DNA of 64,000 nt from Selaginella tamariscina. Lineage: Eukaryota; Streptophyta; Lycopodiopsida; Selaginellales; Selaginellaceae. Positions 1 to 11,722 of the stretch are shown here, one piece after another; positions within the stretch are counted from its first letter, which is position 1, and the number at the start of each line of letters is the position of its first letter. The notes below the pieces were generated by a model. That model did not search any database. It was not told where the DNA came from and saw nothing but the letters and a program-made list of their open reading frames with translations. The translations under genes were made by a program, and so were the position numbers. The DNA lies in the NCBI GenBank assembly GCA_003024785.1, contig PUQB01000221.1:141259-205258 (forward strand), in the 5' to 3' direction.

Positions 1-2660
1 GCCCATGTTTGCAAAGGGCAGCTGGAGAACAATCTCACTCAGCATATCATGTCAAGCAAGCATCGACAAGGTCGAGATGCTGCCCTGGAGCCTGGCCGCC
101 CAAGCAAGAAGCAACGAACAAACGATGCTCCACTTAAAAAACAAGGAACTCTCTTATCTTTTGTCTTGAAAGGTTAGTTTTTATTTTTGGTTTCATTTAT
201 TTTCTTATTCCTATGCTTAAGCTATATTCTAAATATTATTTTCAGGGACTTGGAATGGAGTAGAAGCAGCTCATGCAACACCATCAAATAGCTCATGTAG
301 CCACAGTAAGTGAAAACAATTTACCCACTTTATTTCTGAAAAATATTTTGAGAAAAATAAACATGTGTGTTCATGAGTTCTAGGTTCTAAAAAATATTGT
401 CATGGGTTGTGCAAAAAACATGTATATGAGTTTGTCACTTATGACCTTATGGAGTTTTTGCATGACTCGAAGTGCGCTCAAAGTGGTACCTAGACCCCTA
501 CTACAGAACGACCCTGAAGCTGGAGCATGGCCGAGAGGTGGAGGTTTCAGGCACTTTTTGGCATGATGATTGTCTACGCCCTTGGAATATGGAAATTAGT
601 GCACCAAATGTTCAACCATCCCCAACTTGTCGGACTTTCAGCTAGAGTTGCTAGATCTGCAAAATCTCAGTTCAAATGAGGGGAGCGTGCTGTTGTGCCC
701 GGTATGAGAAACGACTTCATGACAACAGAGGAGTGGCTGCAAAAAAGTCAAGTAGTTAGCTCCTAGAACCGAGATTTGCAAAAGAAAAACTTTGTTCTGC
801 ATGTGAGGAATGTGGCTCTCTCGACTCGCTGCAAGACACTTCGAGAGACTCTACGTGAATCTGTGGTTAGGAAGGAAGTTGGGAAGTTTTGTCATGATAT
901 TATCGAGGCCCACAAGAATGGAAGTTTGATGGAGAGGAGGCCCTCTGGAATCTCATGCTCGATATTGCTCAGAACCTCAACAAAGCAAAGCAGGGATTTA
1001 GATACCACGACACAACGAAGCAGATCTTCCAAGTCATCCGGATATGGGGTGCAACCTGGATGCACAACTTTTTTAGGCTCAATATGAAGGGCCCGGATAT
1101 CAGCTCGACAAAGAGAGCCTCGCTGAAGGCTTCTGATATCGAACCGGTTCAATAATGAGAGCTTTGAAGCCATCGCCAACAACTACAAGTTGAAGATGCA
1201 ACTTGAATTCGGGAGTGTTCCAGTGATGTAGCTAAGGATGAGACTGCGATCAAACAAGCTGTAAGGTGGGACACCAAGCATGACGTTCTACTGGGGTTTT
1301 GCGGGGAAAAGCTGGAAGGTCACTCATGCAAGGAGCAGTTTGAGGTGGAGGCCGGCGATGGAGAGCAGGGCTACTGCAACATTGTTGAGGCTTTTGAGAG
1401 GAATGTGAAGGCCTCATGTGCAAGGGTGTTCATCGTGAACCCTTTGCATTCAAAACTTCCAAATCTTGTTCTGGGAGTTTTACACACTTGCAACAGGTTC
1501 AGATCAGCGATGTTAGAAGACAGTGGGAGCATATTCATATGTTCTAGGAGAAGGGCTTGCGACCAGTTCTTGGGCCTCTCATAGGTCATTCCTCTGATGG
1601 TGATTCCCGCTGCATGTCGTGCATGTTGGAGGACATGCTGTAGGCTTCGAATGTGTACAGGGTGCCGTGGGAAGCCTGGTTCTTATCTGCGGATGTGGGA
1701 GAACATGGTGACTAAGTAACTTCACGATTAAGACTTATTCACAACGGGAAAAAACTTATCAACCCGCTGGATAGAGGGACAAAATTACTCTTTCTCGGAT
1801 AGCAGCTTGCTCATTTGAATGATGTTTGGGTGGTGTTTTCATAGTGATCATGGTCTTCAAGCGTAGGATTGAGGCGAGTTGACAGCCAGAACTGGCACAG
1901 TGCTCAGAGGATTGCGTCGAGAAAGGTTCAAGAGATCCTACAAGCTTTACGAGCTCTAGAGAGCGAGAGACTTGAGAGACCTCTTGGACGAAGGTATATC
2001 TGGATGTGGTTGCCTCCTACATCGATATTTTTCTTTCACATGTGAAAAGCTTGCGAGAGAGGGTCCAATCTGCTGCAAAAGTCTCATTTTTTCTAAGGTA
2101 AATTTGCATTTTGGAAAAATTTTTTAAATTAAATTAATTTTTAATGTATTTTCATGTTATGATGGCTGTGGATAATCCAAAAGAAAAAAGGCAATCTCAA
2201 GCACAACTTTCTGAGCCGGGAGACTTTTCTCAATGTTCAATTGTCTTGCCATTTTGTGTGCTTTTGATAAGGTATATTTTTTAAAAATTAAAAATTGACA
2301 AGTTTTATATTTTTAATATTTAAATTGTGATTTTTCTCAGATACTTTGTGATTTTCATGGCAACCTCCTAGTACTGCTCACAAAGATTGGCTCTGATGTT
2401 TGTGAGAACTTCTTCTCCAAAGTTGGAGGGATGGTTCAGTATGAGCGGTCCTATGATGGCAAAGATATAGTTGACAATGTGGGAGCGATGAACTAGATTG
2501 CTGCGTATGAGGCGGAAGGCGATCTTAGATTCTCAAAGGCTCACTCAAAACAAGAAAATATTTGGAGGAGAGAGATGGAGAAAGTGGTCATAGTTTTACT
2601 ATGACTTGACCCTTTACTTGGAGGTTGATTGTTGTTACCTACTGTACTATGTTGATGGAC
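1..2660 (+). pseudogene. degenerate protein-coding mobile element (transposase-like remnants)
   Basis: Several short collinear coding remnants lie on the + strand, in different frames and with stops. At 4-170 a Cys/His segment with an H-x5-H spacing is followed by a basic stretch, resembling the end of a BED or C2H2 finger. At 880-1155 there is a fragment around FQVIRIWGATWMHNFF. At 1255-1700 a fragment carries RWDTKHDVLLGFCGEKLEGH, VNPLHSKLPNLVLGVLHTCN and, in another frame, VLGPLIGHSSDGDSR. I recall this last block from uncharacterised, repeat-associated plant proteins, but I cannot name the family. An intron-like AT-rich spacer (2100-2340) separates a last piece (2340-2600). The many stops and frame changes indicate a decayed element. 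No terminal repeats were found, and the left end lies outside the window. Confidence 0.45.
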
Positions 2661-2689
2661 ATTAGATTAATGAGAAACAACCCCGCTTA

Positions 2690-4150
2690 GTGCACTTAAG
2701 TGTTTAGGGGTAGGCCGACCGGCTATCTTTAAATGTCGCAAAAAACTCTAAGCGAAGGTAGCACTTACCTTTTAAAAAACCCACCCCCAATTTTGACGTC
2801 CTAGTTAATATGAGTTTGGCATGTTAAATAGGGTTAGGAACACCCCTAGGTTGACCTAACCCACACCTTAAAACCCCCACCCCCTTGGGTAGGGTTTAGG
2901 GGTTAGTGCAAACTCATCTCATTAACTAAGGGGTTGGCATTCCGTACCAGCCCACTTACACATACAGGAAAAGAGGGGGGGGGTCCATCACATAAATAAG
3001 GTAGAGTATGTATGAGTGAGGGTTCCTAGGTTCATGACTGAGTTCGTTACTCTTCTCATGGTGCAAGCTCTAGCTTGTGTCGTCAAGGCACAACCCTTTA
3101 TTGTGCCACCTTAACTTCCATATGACAGGGGTACGTCCCACCTTCGAGTATCTTACCCTTAACGTTAGCAAAATCATGCTTAGGAAGTCTTGTCAGAATG
3201 CACATTCCAAGAGGTAGAGGTTGAGGCTTGTCTCCAACCTCCTCCTCCACATCAAGCCAAGTGTAACACACACGGCCAAGCAAGGCACATCTATGTCCTT
3301 ATCTAATTGTGGGCGTGGGATCTTGTTTGACATGTTCACATTACCTAATTCCTAAGGGTTCACTAAGGGGTTCTAGAGTTGGCATTTAAAAGCCACGTTT
3401 GTGGCACTTGGTGCAACTCTTAAATCTAAGGGCTGACATGATAGACCACATCATGGAAGGTAGTGTCACATGGAGATGTGACACTGGGCTAACGTCATAC
3501 TATACAACGCCCGAGGCACGCCCTTAAGGTTGTGTCATGGGATTGTCACTAAGGGGTTGGATACTCTACTAAACAAGCATGTTTGTACTCGCACTAGGGT
3601 GCTAAGCCTTGGGCATTTTCTCAAGGGAGGTTAGGTCTCGTAACTAGGTGTGCTTTGGCACACTTGGCTAGAGGAGTGTTCTCCTTGGAATCCAAGGTTG
3701 AACAACCTAAACTTGTTAGCATGAGTCCTTTCGTAAAGCACTCGTAAAGTCATGTACTAGGGTTATTCAAACCTAGCCTTAGGGAGTTTGCTTAGCAGAA
3801 CACTCATGTTCGCCAATGGCGCACACTCGTGTCCTCACTAAGACTCCTGGATGAGGGTGATTCCTCAAGGGGTAAGTGACGATGCCTTAACTCTGTCACA
3901 GGGGCATGTGTGAGACAACATCTCCTTTGTGGGGTTAGGGCATGAGCCTGTCTAGGTTTATTGGGATAGAATTCTAAAGTTTACTCGGGATATCCTCTAG
4001 GGTTTGGGAGATGGTCATTCTAAGGGTAGAACTTTAAGTCTTCTGTTTAGCTAGGCATCCGAGTTAGACTCTTTGGGTTATTTTAGAAAATTTAGCATTG
4101 CTCACACCCGGAAGGTCACTTTGCGGCCATGTGTTAACCCTCCGAGTTAA
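2690..4150. other. unidentified repeat-like island without genes
   Basis: This block is visibly less AT-rich than its flanks and has no credible ORF. Short words recur, for example CTAAGGGGTT followed by GG or CT near 2926, 3363 and 3547, and frequent runs of CCC/GGG. The right edge is abrupt, changing to A-rich DNA near 4150. It could be the non-coding part or a terminal repeat of the mobile element to its left. I found no matching second copy, primer-binding site or polypurine tract. Confidence 0.3.
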
Positions 4151-5692
4151 AACACTGACAATATAAAAAGAAATAAGAAATAAATAAATAAAAAGTTCAA
4201 AAGAAACAAGAGAGATCGAAGAAAACTTCTCTCACAAATTGCTTAACTTCTCCAAAACACAACATAAAAACACACAAAAACTCATATAATTCTTTGTATT
4301 TAAGTTTAAGGTATATATACAAAGAAAATATATATTCTCATTATATTTTGATTATTTTATAAACCAATAATAACTTCTCTTGACTATAGAATTAATCACA
4401 CCTATAAATCAATAATAAATTATCCTAATTATAAAATATAAAATTACATTTATACCTCTGAAATTTATCATATTTACATATATACTCCTAAAAAATTTAT
4501 TTACATATATACCCCTTTAAATTATATATATACCCTTAAAAACTTCAATCATAATATTTTAACTTTTAAAATAACAATATTAACTAAAAATTATATTTTA
4601 ATTTATAATAAATTACAAATTAAATAATTGAAGTTTATTAAGTGTTAAATGTCAAAAAATTGTCATAATAAATAATGGAATATTTTAAAAAATAATTATA
4701 TTATATTGTGATATATATGTTTAATAGGTTATATTTTAGACTTAAATATAATAAATATAAATTAATTATAAATTTTTATTGATTTCTTAAAGATGTTTTT
4801 TAATTTTTAATTTTAAAAATTTATGAATTTTTAAATTGAAATTTGAGGGGTATATATGTAAATAAAACTTCTAAAGGTATATATATATAAATATGATAAA
4901 TTTCAAAAATTACCTTATTTATATACCTTAATTACTTTACAATACCATTTTTAAAGATCAAATATACATTCTCAGATTGAAGTCTGTAATTTAAAATTTT
5001 TAAAATCAAAATTTAGAAAGAAATATCCAAAAAAAATTAAAATTAATTATGTAATGCATAAATCTACAGTATATTAATTAAATGCGTGTGTCTATATATA
5101 TATATATATACACATACATATATGGTACTAAAACATTCAATTAAATTATTGTCTTTAAAGAAATTATTTAAAATATAAAGGTTTAGTTTTTTAAAAAGGT
5201 CAGATACGATCCGAACCATTTCTTATCTACAATTATAGTTTGAGTATAAATTTATAATTTACATATCATAGGATATTTATTGTTCATGTATCGAACGAGA
5301 ATATCAATAAGATACATTAATACATGCTCTAATATATTATAACTTATATAATTATAAACAATAACATATGTGTTTGAATTGTATGATAAACATTAGTAAT
5401 CTCCTTCACACACCATATTGACTGACTCCTATCAAAAACATATACAACATACGCAAGTGTACACAGGAAACACATCTGTGTATGTGTACATCCAACATAC
5501 ACATGATGATTAACAAAAATTACAGATATATATTGGCTAATATACACACAGGCACGCGCACACTCCCACATACACATTCATGCATATACATACACAGTAT
5601 AGACCACACAAACACGAGTATATATAATTGAATGCTCTCAAGTTTGAGCCAATTTAATTGATTATATTAACATACCTAATACATTAAGAGCG
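4151..5692. other. AT-rich intergenic region downstream of the SPT6-like gene
   Basis: Strongly AT-rich DNA with short TA runs (5094-5110) and scattered TACA/CACA-rich patches. I see no gene. The end next to 5692 should contain the 3' UTR and polyadenylation region of the minus-strand SPT6-like gene. Confidence 0.5.
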
Positions 5693-8600
5693 TTACCATC
5701 CACTCGATTCTTCAGCCTATTTAATAAATAATAAAATTAGTAAATTAACATTATGACGCTTTTATACCAAACACAACGCATGATCTCTCTCTGCCCCCAT
5801 CTCGTGGAGCTCGTTACTTTATCAAAGTAAAATAATAATATTGCATAATATAACGAAAACCACTATATATTTACATACTATCGGACATAACGATAATAGA
5901 TTGTACGTACATGCACACAAGACACATATACACATAGATCCATACACGAGACGAGAACATAGGCTTGATTATTATAAAAACCAGTATACTAAGAAGAATT
6001 AATTTAAAATGAACGTATATATGTAATTAACTGTATACTCACCTTCATACTTGCATTACCCGCTAAGAGCTCCCCAGCATTTGCATTGCCTGATAAATTC
6101 TGTAAATACCGTCACTCAATCTGTCCGTAATACAAATATATAGAGGTAGTACCTGGTTTTGGGGGCAGTTACGAGTGCCATGCCCTTCTTGTTTACAGAT
6201 ATAACAGATGAGTTTGCGACGTTTGCGCTTGTCATGAGGGCATTCATTGCGCATGTGGCCATCTCCACCACAGAAAGTGCAATCTCCTAACTGCGACGTC
6301 TTGGCGGCTTCTCAGGACACTCTCGTGACATATGTCCCGCTTTACCACATGTATAGCATGTCCCACGCTCTCTTCTTTCTCCACCTCTCCCATTCTGCAT
6401 ACATATATAGTGTCACATAACTACTCCATACACTCATATATGGTTCACATATGCATGTACCTATATAGTATATTCACATGAGTCTGTACACATGTAGGTT
6501 TGTACCAATATATACACATATATATAATGTGTGTACATATGTATGCGTGCAAATATACATGCCTATATGACGTATGTAAAAAAGATACACAAAGATAATT
6601 ACTTGCTGTACACAGTATGTGCGTGTCTGTGGAATATAAGTACACAAGAATATGGATACACACCTGACGGCCAAAGCCACCATCGTTCATGTTATCAGGA
6701 GCTTGAGTCTGCAAATGATTTAAAACAAGTCGTGAGCAACTAATAGTATTTGTGCACACGTTTGTGATATGTTATATTTACATACGGACACATAATACAC
6801 ATATATCTATTTTAACCTGTTCACTAGTAGTTCCCACGGTTGTATCCTTATCGACAGCTTGATTCTGTGATAATATTGTCATCATGATTAGGAGAAGCCG
6901 CTTCGGTAATTTAATTTTGGATTATTCATACTAATTTATAATGACGTAATCTATGAATAAACAAAATTTCATAATGTAAAGTAAAATAGTGCAACCTGAA
7001 GGTTCATATTATAACTAATAAGACGTCAAATGTTATATTGGAAATGGTTGTACCTGTTCTCCCCAGTCACTACCCCATCCGTCGTTACTGGCTGCTTTCT
7101 CGTTAGTTGTATCCTGCAGCTATATCATCATAAGCCATCTCTCTCTCTCTCTCTCCTCTCTCTCTATGCATACATGTGTGCCACGAGTGTGTTATAGCGG
7201 TATAGCAGTAAACACACACACACACACAAACCTTTGGCTCTCCCCACGCCTCATCCTTTGGATTATTGTCCTGTATGGTGGATCATAAAGTTGTAAGGTA
7301 CAAATGTATAATACGGAGTAATGAATGTATTACTAACCATTTGACCCCACCCATCAGCGTTTGCACCATTGTTAGCCACATCCTGCAGAGTACCGGTCAC
7401 ATAGTAAGAACACACACACACACACATATATGAATATGCACAATTGCAGTATTCTCTCACTTACACATGTTTAATCATGTTTCGCATGTCATAATTGTTA
7501 TACAATTACATTAATAACGCCCATTACAAAGAGCTTATTCGCATTGTTAATATCATCCAATGAAAAGATACTTTAAAACTAGTTACTTGCCTTGGAAACT
7601 CCCCAGCCGGAGGTATTCGCATTATCAGTCGCATTATTCCCACCGTCTGCTAATATTTTCACGTGTTCATTTATCAGGATGCATGAGTGCGTATGCATGT
7701 TCAGGAACTAACCGTTCTTGTTTGGGCAATCATGAGACATGTGCCCCTCTAATCCACAAGTATAACAAGAGCTTCTGCGACCACCTATGCATATAACACA
7801 GAGACATATGCATATGTAAATATAGCATACACGTTTGCCATATACGTACCACTACCGCCTTTTCTGGGGCAATCGCGAGACAAATGTCCACTTTCGCCAC
7901 ACAAGTAGCATGTCCCACCTTTACAAAAATAAAAGAAAACCAGCATAAGTTTGTAATTACTATTTATGAATTAAGTTGTGATTAACGAAGGAAATTACAA
8001 AGAGAACTGACTTACCGCCGTCGCTTCCACCGCCCTTATCAGCCTTACTGGGACACTCCCCTGGACCTATGCCCTTCTTCACCGCAAATGAAGCAGGCAC
8101 CACCTTAAATAAGTCACGTAAATCAGCATATACCATAAAAGTACATACAATGTATATAACTTACCACCACCTCTTGCAGGCTTATTTGGGCAGTCTCGTG
8201 ACATGTGCCCCTCCTCACCACACTTAAAGCATGCACGACCTTGACGTAGGCAAGAAAAGAAAAAGAGTGGGCGAAGAGAATCAACAATATACTATATAAC
8301 AGACAAGAGTACATACGATGATCAGCATATAACATTGCAATACATGAGTGTACACAAATATTATGTATATACACAAGAAAAAGGCCTATTATACACGGCC
8401 TCAACGCCCACCCATGATTCTCGTTCATTATTTCATCAAAAAAGAGTTCATGTGCATGTGTTAAGTCTGTTCTCATGTTACACACGAGAAGCTTCTCGTA
8501 CTTATATTTCCTTGTTTTCAATCAGATTTAATGTCTTCAATATTATACTTATTTGTTGTTGGCAACACTATAATGCAACACTTACCACCACCTCTTGGAG

Positions 8601-11600
8601 GCTTATTTGGGCAGTCTCGTGACATATGCCCGTCCTCGCCACACTTGAAGCAACCTTCACGACAAGAAAGTCAATATTACAGCAGGAAGTATATAAAACG
8701 TACTACGTATGTCCCATGCTCTCCTCTCAAGATCTTAAATAAACTCACAAAACAGCGTATAGCAAAACACATACATACATGTACAAAACATAATATGTTT
8801 AGGAAAAAATCTTACCACCCCTTGCAGGTTTATTTGGACAGTCTCGTGACATGTGCCCCTCCTCGCCACACTTGAAGCATGAATTGCCTTTACCATAAAC
8901 GAAGGAGTCAATAATACAAACAGCAGTAGGTAATGTCTGTCTATCTGTTCCTCCCTCCCTCCCTCTCTCGAAATAACACTTACCACCCTTTGCAGACTTA
9001 TTTGGACAGTCTCGTGACATATGCCCCTCTTCGCCACACTTGAAACATGAAGTTCCTTTAGAAAACGCAAAGGAGTCAATAATCCAACAGTTAGTAAATG
9101 TCTGTCTGCCGGTCCCTCTCTCAATCACACTTACCACCTCGCCTCTCTCTTCTCTCATCACCATTTGCCGTCCCCACCCACCACCACCTTAAAATATAAT
9201 AATTAAGTAGGCAATAATTATACTTCATGTACAATTAGTGATACGCATCGGTCCTTTAGCTAGTATACTCACATAGAATAAGGTGTATGACGTCCACACC
9301 ATATACATGTATGTATACGCATATATTAGCTATATTCCTCCGTATATGGATGCATGTATGATGGTTTAATATTACCTTGATTATCCTCACTTGCCCATGC
9401 TCCATTCTTATCGGCCGCATCTACCTTCCATTCATTGACTTTATCATCAGGATCCTCGTTCTGTTTCCAGCCGTCTTCAGTAGCTCCCCATCCAACAGTT
9501 TCCTGTAAAAGCAAGATATAGTAAGTAGTCTGCCTGCACGCGCGCTTGTGCGTGTGTGAGAGAGAAGAGGGAATTGTGAAGCTTAAATAACTACACGAAT
9601 AAACGAACAGATGTATGTGTAGATATCCGCGTGTGCAAATAGCAGATACATATGTATATAGATGTCTAAATAAATTACATGTATATATGGGCATGTGAGT
9701 ATGGCCTACATAAAAGACGTACTTTGTAGCTAAAACGTATTAACAAACAAGCGTATTGTTATACCTGCTACGATGAATTATATTTAATAACATCTATGTG
9801 AAGCTTTTATCTCGATTCGAACATAATATACATCGTTAATATATCCATATGCATTGTACGTATTTTTAAACAGGGTATGCACTTTGATAGATTAAAAAAT
9901 ACCGTATCATTTGCAGCATCCTTATCACCCCATCCATTATTACCATCGTCACCCCATCCATTATTACCATCGTCACCCCATCCGGCATTACCGCCGCCTG
10001 TATCACCACATCCGGTATTATTACTATCACCCCATCCAGTGTTACCACCGTAGTCAGTTTGTTGTGTGCCACCTGCAAAATATTGATAATTATCTAGACG
10101 CAGATAAACACGAAAATAAATGTATAGAAAATATATTATGTGTATAAATGACCTTATGTGGCAGGTATGTACAGTATACTATTGACTGTACATTACCATA
10201 ATACGGTTCTTTTATATTTCAGATCAATGACACAATAGACATTCATTGTCGTGTACAGTTGCATATATTCATGGAAACTATTGATCGTGAGTATTATGCT
10301 ACATCACAGGTATGACACATCTGTACATGCTTGTGCACGCTGCTTGCTACAATGAGCTCAAATATAACGAATATGCATATTCATTACATCGCACCTGTCT
10401 CATTCTCGTTTTTGTTCGGACATTCTCGTATCATATGTCCTTCCTGCCCACAACCACGGCAAGTTCTTGGGCCCCGATTCTCCCCAGGAGGCTTATCGGG
10501 GCAATCTCGGGCAATATGTCCTTCGTTATTGCATATACGGCAAGTTCTCGGGCCTCCTGCACCACCTGCAGTTATAAATGGCAAAATGGCAATGTAAGTA
10601 TATGGTATTATACGCTGCAATAAATATAATAAATTGTTACCGTCGTGCTATTATATAAAGCTTATAAATATTTAGTAGACCAGAAATTAAATTTTGTTAA
10701 GATTAATGCAGCATAAAATATGATAATAATTTAAACGTACTATGTAACAAAACATACATAGTAAAGTTGATGTTAGGTGCTATTATATATACCTCCAGGA
10801 GCCGAGTTCGGACATTCTCGAGCAATATGGCCCTCTTCATTGCATTTATGACAAGCTCGTCCACCAGAGGGCTTCGTCGGGCATTCTCGGGCCATGTGTC
10901 CTTCATCCCCACACAGCCGACACGCTCTTGGACCGCCCCCTATTACCACTGTGATTTATATGAAATAATGATAGTAGGTAGTGAAATAGATATTTCAAGA
11001 CATTAGTAATGATAATATTTAGTCTTTATTTTGTTACTATAATGCTGAATGTGTTATATATATTTTATTTTTATTTTATTTTTATTTTTATTTATTTAAT
11101 TACATTTATTTTATGTATGTATGTATCACAACATTAACCGGTCGTTCTTCTCATGCTATTTATCACATATCACATAACATGGATATAGAATTAGAATTTA
11201 TTACCTCCACCACCAGTGGACTTCTCTGGACAATCTTTTGCAATATGTCCTTCCTTTTGACATTTCCGACATGCTCGTCCACCTGTTATATTTGTAGTTT
11301 ACTTTGAAATTGTGCACTATACAAACTATATAGCGAGGTACAATGATATTAGTGACATATATTAAATGAAATTCTATATAATACGATCCTTGTAATGTCA
11401 TATCATATACAACATACACATACACTTAATATACCTCCAAGACTCTCTTGCTTGATGGAAGCTTCAATGGCCTCGTTAAGGTGCTTCTGAAAAGATGAAA
11501 CCAGCTTCTCAGGGCTATCAAAAATTCTGCCTTTGAACTTGTAGCCTTTGGATGAGATTGTTGCGTATTCGTATGCAGGATTGCCTGTAGAAGACAACAC

Positions 11601-11645
11601 ATATATGTAAATCTAAAAAGATACATAAAATTACATATATATCTA

Positions 11646-11722
<77 letters not shown>

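Noticed and set aside
8735-9124. Independent small Cys-rich genes on 8000-9200
   Set aside because: Each is a single knuckle exon of the SPT6-like gene read through its introns; splice sites and phases join them.
8163-9140. CRISPR-like array of near-identical repeats
   Set aside because: The repeats are coding exons with flanking introns in a plant nuclear gene, not short palindromic repeats with unique spacers.
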